NCBI RefSeq assembly: GCF_008000935.1
Contig: NZ_CP042831.1
Span: 1,116,001-1,180,000, forward strand
Direction of reading: 5' to 3'
From: Flavobacterium alkalisoli
GTDB lineage: Bacteria > Bacteroidota > Bacteroidia > Flavobacteriales > Flavobacteriaceae
Length of the DNA: 64,000 bases
Of the stretch, positions 1-9,045 are shown piece by piece. A model generated the notes under the pieces. The model did not search any database. It was not told the DNA's origin and worked only from the letters and a program-made list of their open reading frames with translations. How positions within the stretch are numbered: position 1 is the first letter of the stretch; each line of letters opens with the position of its first letter. The position numbers and the translations under genes are program-made.

Positions 1-638
1 TCTTTTTTGCCTAAAACAAGTAGTATAGGATAGTTTGCTGTGTGTAAAAGCATTTCCCTGTCCTTTCTTACCTTCATACCTTCCAGTGCGGCTACAATGC
101 CCTGTAAAGGTGTTTTTAAAGCCTCGTTGCGTACAGCCTCGATTTCATCAGTTAAGCGCTCACGATTCTCCTCGCTAAAAAGATTAGCAATAGCCAGGCG
201 TACAAAATTGGTATAGCTTTGCTTTACCGCTTTAATGGCCCTGTCCCGATTTAGTTTGCGTTCCTCGCTATCGGGGCGTGATGTGGAGTTTTGAAGCACA
301 ATACCTTTAACCATATCAGGATACAGTTCTGCTATGGCAAGTGAAACATAACCCCCCATAGAATGGCCCACAAAAACAGCTTCTGTAATATTTAGTTCTT
401 CCAGTACGGCATACACAACATCGGCCATATCTTCCATGGTATGGATGTAGCCTATGCAATCGGTTTGGCCGTGGCCTAAAAGGTCTATGGTTATAACACG
501 GTAGTATTTTGAAAATTCAGCAACATAGGGTACCCACATCGTGCTGTTTTCTAAAAAGCCATGCAGCAGTACGATTACTTTTCCGTTTCCGGTATCGGTA
601 TAGCTAACAGCGGCGTTTTTGTAGTGTAAATGCTTCAA
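1..638 (-). CDS. alpha/beta hydrolase, 3' end outside window
   Basis: The frame opens at a TTG (638) just after an in-frame stop at 642-644, and no early ATG exists, so TTG is the likely start. It stays open to the window edge (about 212 codons). The product has an HGF oxyanion motif near residue 26, DLLGHG near 52 and the nucleophile elbow GHSMGG with Ser93. This is the order seen in alpha/beta hydrolases of the esterase/epoxide hydrolase type. The catalytic Asp and His would lie beyond the window. No signal peptide is visible, so it is probably cytoplasmic. The substrate cannot be inferred. Family confidence is high; exact start moderate. Confidence 0.85.
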   Translation of the reverse strand, partial: MKHLHYKNAAVSYTDTGNGKVIVLLHGFLENSTMWVPYVAEFSKYYRVITIDLLGHGQTDCIGYIHTMEDMADVVYAVLEELNITEAVFVGHSMGGYVSLAIAELYPDMVKGIVLQNSTSRPDSEERKLNRDRAIKAVKQSYTNFVRLAIANLFSEENRERLTDEIEAVRNEALKTPLQGIVAALEGMKVRKDREMLLHTANYPILLVLGKK

Positions 639-710
639 GTTTCAGATATAAAATGAATTGCAAAATTAGCTTTTACCGTATTAGAATACTAATGCAGAGA
701 AAGTTTTAGT

Positions 711-742
711 AAAAAAATAACGGCTCATAAGTATGAGCCGTT
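711..742 (-). terminator. Rho-independent terminator after the M24 peptidase
   Basis: AACGGCTCA pairs with TGAGCCGTT around a six-base loop (719-742). On the minus strand it is followed by TTATTTTTTT. It lies downstream of the M24 peptidase gene; a shorter T run also follows on the plus strand. Confidence 0.8.
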
Positions 743-751
743 TTATATTTT

Positions 752-782
752 ACACACCCCTAACCCCTCTCAAGAGGGGAAC
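752..782 (-). repeat. interspersed repeat, copy 1 (CCCCTCTTGAGAGGGG core)
   Basis: Read on the minus strand this is CCCCTCTTGAGAGGGG followed by TTAGGGGTGTGT. The same unit occurs on the plus strand near 28227 and 28509. The 16-base core is a perfect inverted repeat. Here it sits between a stop codon and a terminator. Confidence 0.75.
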
Positions 783-806
783 TGGGTACTGTGACTGAAA
801 ACTTAT

Positions 807-2099
807 TTATACATTCATCAGGCTTTCAATCTCATCAGCCTCGATAGGGATGTTGCGCATCAGGTTAAACGGCTCGCCGCTTTCCTGGATTACTACATCA
901 TCCTCCAGGCGGATACCAAAGCCTTCTGCAGGGATATAAATGCCCGGCTCTACGGTAAATACCATGTTAGGTTTCATTGGTTCAACTAATAATCCGTAAT
1001 CGTGAGTATCTAGACCTAAATGGTGAGACGTACCATGCATAAAGTACTTTTTGTAGGCAGGCCAGTCAGGGTTTTCATTCTGTACATCAGCTTTGTCTAT
1101 AAGGCCAAGCCCTAAAAGCTCCGAAGTCATAATCTTGCCCACTTCTACATGATATTGTTTCCAAAGCGTACCCGGAACCAGCATTTTAGTAGCTTCATTC
1201 TTAACGCGTAATACGGCATTGTAAACGTCTTTTTGTCTTTGTGTAAAACGTCCTGATACAGGTATGGTACGCGACATATCGCTTGAATAGTTGGCATACT
1301 CGGCACCTACGTCAAAAAGTATAAGTTCGCCCTCGCGGCATTGTTGGTTGTTTTCCACATAGTGAAGTACATTGGCATTAGCACCCGAAGCGATAATTGG
1401 TCCGTAAGCAAAACCTTTAGAACGGTTACGGATAAATTCGTGGATAAACTCGGCCTCAATTTCATACTCCATAATACCCGGTTTGGTGAAAGAAAGCACG
1501 CGACGGAAACCTTTTTCGGTAATATCACACGCTTTTTGTAAAAGGTCAAGTTCCTCACTCTCTTTAATAGAGCGCAGGCGTTGTAATATAGGGTTGCTTT
1601 TTGCTACCTGATGTGCAGGATATTTCTCTTTCCACCATTTAATAAAACGGGCTTCGCGAGTCTCTGTCTGTACAGAAGAACGGTAGTGCTCGTTAGTATT
1701 TATGTACATGGTGTCGCAGTACGTCATAACTTCAAAAAGCACTTTTTCAAAGTCCTGTAGCCAGTATACACTTTTAATTCCCGATACCTCAAAAGCACGC
1801 TCTTTTGTTAGTTTTTCACCTTCCCAAACGGCAATATGTTCGTTGGTTTCACGAAGGAAAAGTATTTCGCGCAGGTGCTCATACGGAGCATCCGGACAAA
1901 GTAAAAGTATGCTTTCTTCCTGATCAACGCCACTCAGGTAAAATATATCGCGGTGTTGTTGAAAAGGTATGGTGCTATCGGCACTAATAGGGTAAATATC
2001 GTTAGAATTGAATACCGCCACGCTTTTAGGTTTCATTTCGGCCGTAAACTTTTTACGGTTCTTAATAAACAGGTTGCGGTCTATCTGATGGTATTTCAT
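807..2099 (-). CDS. M24 family Xaa-Pro aminopeptidase (aminopeptidase P)
   Basis: A 430-residue protein starting MKYHQIDRN. An ATG further upstream (2237) was rejected because that extension overlaps the divergent gene at 2209 and adds a stretch unlike the family; 430 residues is normal for aminopeptidase P. The N-terminal half is a creatinase-like domain. The C-terminal half has the pita-bread metal site: FDVGAEY and SSDMSRT (two Asp), GTSHHLG (His), VEPGIY (Glu) and IRLEDD (Glu). Family members remove the N-terminal residue from X-Pro peptides using two Mn or Zn ions. There is no signal peptide, so it should be cytoplasmic. It is monocistronic with its own terminator. Confidence 0.92.
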   Translation of the reverse strand: MKYHQIDRNLFIKNRKKFTAEMKPKSVAVFNSNDIYPISADSTIPFQQHRDIFYLSGVDQEESILLLCPDAPYEHLREILFLRETNEHIAVWEGEKLTKERAFEVSGIKSVYWLQDFEKVLFEVMTYCDTMYINTNEHYRSSVQTETREARFIKWWKEKYPAHQVAKSNPILQRLRSIKESEELDLLQKACDITEKGFRRVLSFTKPGIMEYEIEAEFIHEFIRNRSKGFAYGPIIASGANANVLHYVENNQQCREGELILFDVGAEYANYSSDMSRTIPVSGRFTQRQKDVYNAVLRVKNEATKMLVPGTLWKQYHVEVGKIMTSELLGLGLIDKADVQNENPDWPAYKKYFMHGTSHHLGLDTHDYGLLVEPMKPNMVFTVEPGIYIPAEGFGIRLEDDVVIQESGEPFNLMRNIPIEADEIESLMNV

Positions 2100-2208
2100 G
2101 ATATACTGGGTTTTTAAATTTTGAATTTCAAAAATACTAAGATTAAAACGAAATAATGTTAAAGCAAAGAGGTAGTTTTTTATATTTACTAAAAATAATG
2201 GCTTCATT

Positions 2209-2721
2209 ATGAGAAAAACATATTTGCTTTTGGCCACATTCTTTTTTGTTTCGGTTTCGGCTTTTGCCCAAATGAGTAAAAAGGAAATGGAAAACCTTAA
2301 AACGGCACAATATGCCGGAAAATACAGTTATGATAATGGCGAGGGCTATGGTGAAGGAGAAGTTATAGTGTATCCGGAAAGTGATTCAACCATTTTGTTT
2401 TACATACAGCTTCAGGCGGGCGAGCCTTCTTATAATATGGGCGATTTATGCGGCAGGGTAACCCTGACAGACGGTAAAGGGATTTTTGAATTCAAATCGG
2501 ATTATGCCGATGAGGGCTGCAAATGGAGTATGAATTTTGCCGATAATAAGCTGGTTATTGAAATTATAGATGAGCAGTATGAATGCGGTTTTGGATATGG
2601 TGTATATGCCGATGGTAACTATAACCGTAAAAGCAACGCCATACCGGAATACTTTGTAGATTTTACCGATACCAAACAATATTTTAAAAAGCTAAAGCTT
2701 GAGAAATGGGTAGGTAGGTAA
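2209..2721 (+). CDS. secreted protein of unknown function
   Basis: A 170-residue protein with a clear N-terminal signal peptide ending around SAFAQ, so it is exported. The mature part is rich in Gly, Asp and Tyr and looks beta-rich (GEGYGEGEVIVY, DGKGIFEFKSDY, NKLVIEI). Two cysteines in the middle (LCGR, EGCKW) and one later (YECGF) could form a disulfide. I recognise no family. It is divergent from the M24 peptidase (109-nt gap) and convergent with mvaS, whose end lies 4 nt away. It is probably a single-gene unit. Confidence 0.75.
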   Translation: MRKTYLLLATFFFVSVSAFAQMSKKEMENLKTAQYAGKYSYDNGEGYGEGEVIVYPESDSTILFYIQLQAGEPSYNMGDLCGRVTLTDGKGIFEFKSDYADEGCKWSMNFADNKLVIEIIDEQYECGFGYGVYADGNYNRKSNAIPEYFVDFTDTKQYFKKLKLEKWVGR

Positions 2722-2725
2722 ATAT

Positions 2726-4081
2726 TTACTCCATCCACTTATAATATCTTGCTCCCACCAGGTTAGGATTCTCTTTTTCTATATAATCCAATACCCATTC
2801 GTTGTGAGGTTGCAGTAAACTTGTTTTCTGTTCTTTTTTGTGTAGTGACACATAATCCTCAAACGCTATTTCCTTACTATTGGAAAGCGTTTCAAATAGT
2901 TTTACAGTAGTGACAGCTTCTTTCCATCCGCTTTGTATGGTTCCTTCAAAGACTTTAGATTTCGATCCGCTGCCGTATGCCAGGAAACCAAAGGTTTTTC
3001 CGGTCACATCTATGTCTTTTTCTGTAAACTGAATCAAAGCTGATAACAGCCCCATAAATACCGATCCCGTATAAAGGTTGCCTATAAGTGAAGAAGCAGG
3101 TTCTGCGGGCTGTAATTTTTGGTTTACAAATTCCTTATATGCCTCACTTTTACTTATCTCTTTCAGTTTTGTTGCATAGTCGGCATCATTTTGTTGTGCT
3201 AAAGGCTCCGTCGCATCAACAGCAAATATTTCACTAAACATCCTGCGGCCCTGATAAGCGTAGGGAAGGTGCATAATTATACTTTCCCATTTTTCGTATA
3301 ACGATCCCTTTATGTTGTTTGCTTCCTTAAACCTGAAATATGCCTCACGGGTACGGTCGGTATAACAGGTGTTAGAGTATTGACCGTCAAACACGGGTTG
3401 GTCTTTGTGTATTTCAATTTCCGCTTCCAGATTGCCAAACCATTCGGTATTGCTATTGGTGCCTGTTATGGCTTCTTTTTCAATTGTGCGATAGGGCTTA
3501 AAGAAGTCGAAAACACCTTTGGTGCTTACTGCCCAGTTATGGTTAAAAGCTATTATTTTTGGGTTGGCGGTAATTAGCATAGCTAATGCACCCGCACCCT
3601 GTGTATATTCACCTGTCGACTCCAAATCATATTTCGCAATATCGCTGGTAATAACCACTGCTTTCTTTTCCGGATTAAGCCTTATATAATCAAGACAGTT
3701 TTGAAGGGCATCCACACCGCCTATGCAGGCAAAAGTAAAATCTACCGTATCGCAGTTGGAAAAGCTGCCTTCTCCATATAACTGTTCCATAAGTGAAACC
3801 ACAAAAGACCCTATAGGTTTAGAGCTGTCAATGCCGCTTTCGGTACCTACATATACCCTCGAAATTTCCTGTGGATTTATATTGTTCTTGCTTATCAGTT
3901 TTGTAAGTGCATTAGCAGCAAAGACAACAGTATCCTGATGTACATCGGGTAATGTCATCTTTAATAATCCCAATCCTTTTTCAAGCTTTTCAGGGTCAAT
4001 ATTTCTTGCATTTGCAAGCGTTTTTATGGGCAGGTGCAGTTTTGCTATATCAAAAGCGATAGCATCAATTCCGGTAGTCAT
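2726..4081 (-). CDS. mvaS: hydroxymethylglutaryl-CoA synthase family protein
   Basis: A 451-residue thiolase-fold protein matching HMG-CoA synthase, which condenses acetyl-CoA with acetoacetyl-CoA in the mevalonate pathway to isoprenoids. FACIGG near residue 119 supplies the catalytic Cys after a TVDF strand, and YVGTES near 77 matches the family. SDIAKYD and TQGAGA correspond to the segment before the active-site His, and the C-terminal GSGSKSKVFEG is the usual Gly-rich closing motif. It is cytoplasmic. It stands alone, divergent from the ChaN-like gene (177-nt gap). Flavobacteria generally use the mevalonate route, which fits. The alternative would be another 3-ketoacyl synthase III-like enzyme. 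Confidence 0.85.
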   Translation of the reverse strand: MTTGIDAIAFDIAKLHLPIKTLANARNIDPEKLEKGLGLLKMTLPDVHQDTVVFAANALTKLISKNNINPQEISRVYVGTESGIDSSKPIGSFVVSLMEQLYGEGSFSNCDTVDFTFACIGGVDALQNCLDYIRLNPEKKAVVITSDIAKYDLESTGEYTQGAGALAMLITANPKIIAFNHNWAVSTKGVFDFFKPYRTIEKEAITGTNSNTEWFGNLEAEIEIHKDQPVFDGQYSNTCYTDRTREAYFRFKEANNIKGSLYEKWESIIMHLPYAYQGRRMFSEIFAVDATEPLAQQNDADYATKLKEISKSEAYKEFVNQKLQPAEPASSLIGNLYTGSVFMGLLSALIQFTEKDIDVTGKTFGFLAYGSGSKSKVFEGTIQSGWKEAVTTVKLFETLSNSKEIAFEDYVSLHKKEQKTSLLQPHNEWVLDYIEKENPNLVGARYYKWME

Positions 4082-4258
4082 TAATAATAGATTTGGACAG
4101 TAAAATTAGAACAGCTAACGCATAAAACGTTGATAAAAATGCATGAAGGGGTGATTTTTGCGGATTTATGAATAAAATGACCTTAAATTTTACAAAGTAA
4201 TAATCAAAAAACCGCTCATTATATCTTAATTTAGTGCCGTTCTAAAAAACTGTGTTGT

Positions 4259-5116
4259 ATGAAAAAAATACTTACTCTGCTATTGCTTTTGTCTTTAGGG
4301 GTTAAGGCTCAGGATAAACAGCCGTATCAGTTATATACAAAAGAAGGAAAAAAAACCACTTATAAAAAGCTGTTGAAGGAAGCGGAAGGTGCTGATGTGG
4401 TGCTTTTTGGCGAATATCACGATAATTCACTTATTCACTGGTTGCAGCTTGAGTTTACCAAAGACCTCTCTACAGAAAAATACCTGGTTCTTGGTGCAGA
4501 AATGTTTGAGGCTGATAATCAGAAACAGCTTGACCAATACCTTGCAGGTGAAATTGACCAGAAAGCATTTGATACTGTGGCAAGGCTTTGGAGTAATTAT
4601 AAAACCGATTATAAACCGATTGTTGATTATGCAAAGGCTAGCAATATTCCGTTTGTTGCAACTAATGTACCTAGAAGATATGCCAGTCAGGTATACAAAA
4701 AAGGTCTTGAATCTCTGGAGGAACTAAGCGATGAGGAAAAAGGCTGGGTTGCACCGCTGCCAATAGCTTATGATGCCTCTTTGCCGGGTTATAAGAAAAT
4801 GGTTGAGATGATGGCGGGCCATGGTGGAGCTTCGGGAGAGAACATGCCTAAAGCACAGGCTATAAAAGATGCTACAATGGCTTATTTTATTACTCAAAAC
4901 CTTAAAAAGGATTATGTTTTTGTCCATTTTAACGGTACATATCACAGCGATAATTTTGAAGGGATAAACTGGTATCTTAAAAAAGCAAAGCCTGAACTTA
5001 AAGTTGTAACGATCTCGGCAGTGTCGCAAAAAGATGTGACAGAACTGGAGAAAGACAATACTCAAAAAGCTGATTTTATACTGGTTGTAGACGAGGATAT
5101 GACCAAAACCCACTGA
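4259..5116 (+). CDS. ChaN-like (Tiki superfamily) exported protein
   Basis: A 285-residue protein with a signal peptide ending near GVKAQ. The body matches the ChaN/haem-binding-uptake family: DVVLFGEYHDN near residue 45, LGAEMFE near 80, a conserved middle with VATNVPRR, and a late FNGTYHSDN. In this fold the GE-H and H-D clusters form a metal- or haem-binding site resembling Tiki proteases and EreA. E. coli ChaN is an iron-regulated lipoprotein. This protein lacks a lipobox Cys, so it is likely periplasmic or secreted. No haem-uptake genes adjoin it, so an iron role is only family inference. Confidence 0.8.
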   Translation: MKKILTLLLLLSLGVKAQDKQPYQLYTKEGKKTTYKKLLKEAEGADVVLFGEYHDNSLIHWLQLEFTKDLSTEKYLVLGAEMFEADNQKQLDQYLAGEIDQKAFDTVARLWSNYKTDYKPIVDYAKASNIPFVATNVPRRYASQVYKKGLESLEELSDEEKGWVAPLPIAYDASLPGYKKMVEMMAGHGGASGENMPKAQAIKDATMAYFITQNLKKDYVFVHFNGTYHSDNFEGINWYLKKAKPELKVVTISAVSQKDVTELEKDNTQKADFILVVDEDMTKTH

Positions 5117-5273
5117 TATTGATTTTTAACAAAACGTAAAATTTATAATGAGTTTACAGTTTTGTTATATTTTTTAAAGTTATTTAAGGTTTAAAAGATA
5201 TTTCACAAAGAATAAGTGAAAAAACCACGAAAAACATGTCTACTTTAAACTGATTATAAATTAGGTCGCAAAG

Positions 5274-5305
5274 GTTGTAGTTATTGTGTTTTAACTTTAC
5301 TTTTG
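5274..5305 (+). promoter_or_regulatory. predicted promoter of sdhCAB
   Basis: TACTTTTG at 5298-5305 fits the Bacteroidota -7 box TAnnTTTG. GTTG at 5274-5277, 20 nt upstream, fits the -33 TTTG with one mismatch. Transcription would start about 30 nt before the sdhC ATG. Confidence 0.5.
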
Positions 5306-5340
5306 TATGATTTTTTTAAAAACTATTTTATTTAAATACT

Positions 5341-6198
5341 ATGGCAAAATCTGCACTATTAAAGTCGTCGCTTGCAAAAAAATACTGGATGGCTTTGACA
5401 GGTTTATTTTTATGTTTGTTCTTAATAGGGCACTTACTAGGTAACCTTCAATTGCTTTCTACAGGTAAAGATGCGGCACTTAACTTCAACAAGTACGCGT
5501 TATTTATGACAACGAACCCGGCAGTAAAACTACTGTCTTACCTGACTTACTTCTCTATTCTTTTCCACGCTGTAGACGGAATAGTGCTTACAGTGCAAAA
5601 CAAAAAGGCAAGGCCTGTAGGCTATGTTAAGAACAGTGCTTCAAGCAACACTATCTGGGCTTCAAGAAACATGGCTGTTTTAGGTACCCTAATCCTTGTT
5701 TTCATTGTTACTCACATGACAAACTTTTGGGCGGTAATGCATTTTGATAAGAAAATGCCTTTACAAACCGTAACTATCGAGTCTGAAGTTATGCCAGGTA
5801 TGCCTCCGCAAACTCAGGAAATGTTTGTAACTGTAGAAGGTTCTTACATACCGGTTGCTGCTGTAGAGCAGGGTATGATTTCTATCCAGAACAGGACTGA
5901 AGTTTACAGAACAGACAATAATCTTAAAATAGCTCACCTTTACAAAGACCTTTATAAAATTACTGTAGAGTTCTTTAAAGATGCTAAATGGGGATTAATC
6001 GCAACTATACTTTATGTATTCTCTATGCTGGTTTTAGCATTCCACCTTTACCACGGTTTTGGTAGTGCATTCCAGTCTCTTGGATTAAACAATCCAAAAT
6101 ACAACCTATTGATTAAAAATTTCGGAAAAGCGTTTGCTATAATAGTACCACTGTTGTTTGCCGTAATTCCGGTTTATATTCACTTTTTTCTAAAATAA
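5341..6198 (+). CDS. sdhC: succinate dehydrogenase cytochrome b subunit
   Basis: A 285-residue membrane anchor with five hydrophobic segments of the Bacteroidota b558 type. Histidines inside or at the ends of helices (GHLLGN, FHAVDG, VTHMTN, HLYHGFG) are candidate ligands for two haems. It passes electrons between SdhB and menaquinone in the inner membrane. A polar stretch at about residues 136-205, between the third and fourth helices, looks longer than I would expect (see findings). It is the first gene of the sdhCAB operon, with sdhA 15 nt downstream. Confidence 0.93.
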   Translation: MAKSALLKSSLAKKYWMALTGLFLCLFLIGHLLGNLQLLSTGKDAALNFNKYALFMTTNPAVKLLSYLTYFSILFHAVDGIVLTVQNKKARPVGYVKNSASSNTIWASRNMAVLGTLILVFIVTHMTNFWAVMHFDKKMPLQTVTIESEVMPGMPPQTQEMFVTVEGSYIPVAAVEQGMISIQNRTEVYRTDNNLKIAHLYKDLYKITVEFFKDAKWGLIATILYVFSMLVLAFHLYHGFGSAFQSLGLNNPKYNLLIKNFGKAFAIIVPLLFAVIPVYIHFFLK

Positions 6199-6213
6199 AT
6201 CAACATCAATACT

Positions 6214-8223
6214 ATGAAGTTAGATTCTAAAATACCAGAAGGGCATATATCAGAAAAATGGACTAAATACAAAGACCATTTAAAGCTGGTTGCTCCAAAC
6301 AACCGACCTAAAATTGATGTAATTGTTGTAGGAACAGGTCTTGCGGGAGCTTCTGCTGCTGCTTCACTTGGTGAAATGGGCTACAACGTAAAAGCTTTCT
6401 GTTTTCAGGATTCTCCACGCCGTGCACACTCAATCGCTGCACAGGGTGGTATTAATGCTGCTAAAAATTATCAAAACGACGGTGACAGTGTTTACAGGTT
6501 GTTTTACGATACAATTAAAGGAGGAGACTACAGGGCTCGTGAAGCAAACGTTCACCGCCTTGCCGAAGTTTCAGGAAATATTATAGACCAGTGTGTGGCT
6601 CAGGGTGTTCCGTTTGCACGTGATTACGGCGGACTTCTTGATAACCGTTCATTTGGTGGTACTCAGGTACAACGTACTTTTTATGCTGCAGGGCAAACAG
6701 GTCAGCAGCTTTTATTAGGTGCTTACTCTGCGCTTTCAAGACAGGTTGGTCTTGGTCGTGTTGAAATGTACAACCGCCACGAGATGCTTGACATCGTAAA
6801 AGTAGATGGTAAAGCTCGTGGTATCATTGCACGTAACCTTATTACAGGTGCAATTGAAAGACATTCTGCTCACGCGGTAATTATCGCATCGGGTGGTTAT
6901 GGTAACGTATACTTCCTTTCTACAAATGCAATGGGAAGTAACGTAACTGCAGCCTGGAAGATCCACAAAAAAGGAGCTTACTTCGCTAACCCTTGTTATG
7001 TACAGATTCACCCAACATGTATACCGGTTCACGGAACAAACCAGTCTAAGCTTACGCTTATGTCTGAGTCACTTCGTAACTCAGGACGTATTTGGGTTCC
7101 TAAAAAGATAGAAGATGCTGAGGCTATCCGTGCAGGTAAATTAAAACCGACACAGATTGCTGAAGAAGACAGAGATTACTTCCTTGAAAGAAGATATCCT
7201 GCGTTTGGTAACCTTGTACCTCGCGACGTTGCATCGAGAGCTGCAAAAGAGCGTTGTGATGCCGGTTTTGGTATTGAGGCAAACGATACAAACGAAGGTG
7301 TTTACCTTGATTTCTCTTCAGAGATTATCAGTAAAGGTAAGCAGGCAGCTTATGCTTCAGGTAATCACCACCCTTCAGATGAAGAAGTAATTAAGCTTGG
7401 TAAAGCATGGTTAGAGGAGAAATATGGTAACCTTTTCCAGATGTACCAACAGATTACTGATGAGAACCCGTATGAAACCCCAATGAAAATCTATCCAGCG
7501 GTACACTATACCATGGGTGGTGTTTGGGTTGATTATAACCTACAAAGTTCAATTCCGGGATGTTTTGTTGCCGGTGAGGCAAACTTCTCAGATCACGGAG
7601 CTAACCGCTTAGGAGCTTCTGCACTTATGCAGGGTCTTGCTGATGGTTATTTTGTAATTCCTTACACTGTTTCTGATTATCTTGCAAACGATATCCGTAC
7701 AGGTAAGATTTCTACAGACCTTCCTGAATTCGTTGAGGCTGAAAATGCTGTTAAAGCTCAGATTGACGGATTCCTTAATAATAACGGTACTAAATCGGTA
7801 GATCACTTCCACAAACGCCTTGGTAACATTATGTGGAACAAGGTAGGTATGGCTCGTAACGAGCAGGGCCTAAAAGAAGCGATTGCTGAGATTGATGCGC
7901 TTAGAGCTGAATTCCATAAGGATGTTTACGTTCCGGGATCTGCTAATGAGCTTAACCCTGAGCTTGAAAAAGCTATTCGTGTTGCCGACTTTATGGAACT
8001 GGGTCAGCTTATGGCTATGGATGCACTACAGCGTAAAGAGTCTTGTGGTGGTCACTTTAGAGAAGAATATCAGGATTCTGAAGGTGAAACACTTCGTGAC
8101 GACGTTAACTTTAATTTCGTAGGTGCCTGGGAATATGGTGGCAGCGATATTAATGCAGAGACACTTCATAAAGAAGTTCTTAACTATGAGTATATTAAAA
8201 TTGCCGCAAGGAACTACAAATAA
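6214..8223 (+). CDS. sdhA: succinate dehydrogenase/fumarate reductase flavoprotein subunit
   Basis: A 669-residue flavoprotein that oxidises succinate to fumarate in the TCA cycle (or the reverse) as part of complex II. The FAD-binding dinucleotide fold is at [12 protein letters not shown] near residue 40. [11 protein letters not shown] contains the His that usually carries covalent FAD. The catalytic region includes [18 protein letters not shown] and [10 protein letters not shown], with a C-terminal capping domain ([11 protein letters not shown]). Length and order fit the Bacteroidota type. It lies between sdhC and sdhB with gaps of 15 and 12 nt. Confidence 0.97.
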   Translation: MKLDSKIPEGHISEKWTKYKDHLKLVAPNNRPKIDVIVVGTGLAGASAAASLGEMGYNVKAFCFQDSPRRAHSIAAQGGINAAKNYQNDGDSVYRLFYDTIKGGDYRAREANVHRLAEVSGNIIDQCVAQGVPFARDYGGLLDNRSFGGTQVQRTFYAAGQTGQQLLLGAYSALSRQVGLGRVEMYNRHEMLDIVKVDGKARGIIARNLITGAIERHSAHAVIIASGGYGNVYFLSTNAMGSNVTAAWKIHKKGAYFANPCYVQIHPTCIPVHGTNQSKLTLMSESLRNSGRIWVPKKIEDAEAIRAGKLKPTQIAEEDRDYFLERRYPAFGNLVPRDVASRAAKERCDAGFGIEANDTNEGVYLDFSSEIISKGKQAAYASGNHHPSDEEVIKLGKAWLEEKYGNLFQMYQQITDENPYETPMKIYPAVHYTMGGVWVDYNLQSSIPGCFVAGEANFSDHGANRLGASALMQGLADGYFVIPYTVSDYLANDIRTGKISTDLPEFVEAENAVKAQIDGFLNNNGTKSVDHFHKRLGNIMWNKVGMARNEQGLKEAIAEIDALRAEFHKDVYVPGSANELNPELEKAIRVADFMELGQLMAMDALQRKESCGGHFREEYQDSEGETLRDDVNFNFVGAWEYGGSDINAETLHKEVLNYEYIKIAARNYK

Positions 8224-8235
8224 AATTCAACAGAA

Positions 8236-8994
8236 ATGGCTTCAAAATCTATCAATATAAACCTTAAAATCTGGCGTCAGAAAGATGCTAAATCTAAAGG
8301 ACAAATAGAGACTTACAAACTTGATAATGTTTCTACTGCCAGTTCTTTTCTTGAAATGCTTGATCAGCTTAACGAACAGCTTATCAACGAAAGAAAAGAG
8401 CCTGTGGCTTTTGACCACGACTGCCGTGAAGGTATTTGCGGTATGTGTTCATTATATATTAACGGACGCGCACACGGTCCTGCATCTAAAGTAACAACTT
8501 GTCAGCTGCACATGAGATCGTTTAAAGATGGTGATACTATTTATGTTGAGCCATGGAGATCTAAGGCTTTCCCTGTAGTGAAAGACCTTATTGTTGACAG
8601 AAGTGCTTTTGACCGTATCCAGCAGGCTGGTGGTTTCGTTTCTGTAAATACTTCAGGACGTACTATTGATGCTAACGCTACTCCGGTTCCTAAACATGAT
8701 GCAGACAGAGCTTTTGAAGCTGCTGCATGTATTGGTTGTGGAGCTTGTGTTGCCAGCTGTAAAAATGGTTCGGCTATGCTTTTTGTTGGTGCAAAAGTTT
8801 CTCAGTATGCTTTATTACCACAAGGTAAAGTTGAGGCTACAGAGCGTGTACTTAACATGGTGAGACAAATGGACGAGGAAGGATTTGGTAACTGTACCAA
8901 TACAGGTGCTTGTGAGGTTGAGTGTCCTAAAGGAATCTCTCTTGAGAACATTGCCCGTATGAACAGAGAGTATCTGTTTGCAAGTGTAAAATAA
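8236..8994 (+). CDS. sdhB: succinate dehydrogenase/fumarate reductase iron-sulfur subunit
   Basis: A 252-residue electron-transfer subunit. The N-terminal ferredoxin-like domain binds [2Fe-2S] through [11 protein letters not shown] with a later Cys in VTTCQLH. The C-terminal domain carries [11 protein letters not shown] and [10 protein letters not shown] for the [4Fe-4S] and [3Fe-4S] centres. It links the SdhA flavin to SdhC haem and quinone. It is the last gene of the operon and is followed directly by a strong terminator. Confidence 0.97.
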   Translation: MASKSININLKIWRQKDAKSKGQIETYKLDNVSTASSFLEMLDQLNEQLINERKEPVAFDHDCREGICGMCSLYINGRAHGPASKVTTCQLHMRSFKDGDTIYVEPWRSKAFPVVKDLIVDRSAFDRIQQAGGFVSVNTSGRTIDANATPVPKHDADRAFEAAACIGCGACVASCKNGSAMLFVGAKVSQYALLPQGKVEATERVLNMVRQMDEEGFGNCTNTGACEVECPKGISLENIARMNREYLFASVK

Positions 8995-9015
8995 GAATCA
9001 GTTCTTATCGATATA

Positions 9016-9044
9016 AAAAAAGCACCCGATTAGGGTGCTTTTTT
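9016..9044. terminator. bidirectional terminator, sdhB / PUL regulator
   Basis: A 12-bp stem AAAAAAGCACCC / GGGTGCTTTTTT with loop GATTA. It has T runs in both directions, so it can end both sdhCAB and the convergent regulator gene at 9046. Confidence 0.9.
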
Positions 9045-9045
9045 A

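Noticed and set aside
2100..2237. N-terminal extension of the M24 peptidase
   Set aside because: It overlaps the divergent secreted-protein gene and precedes the conserved family start.
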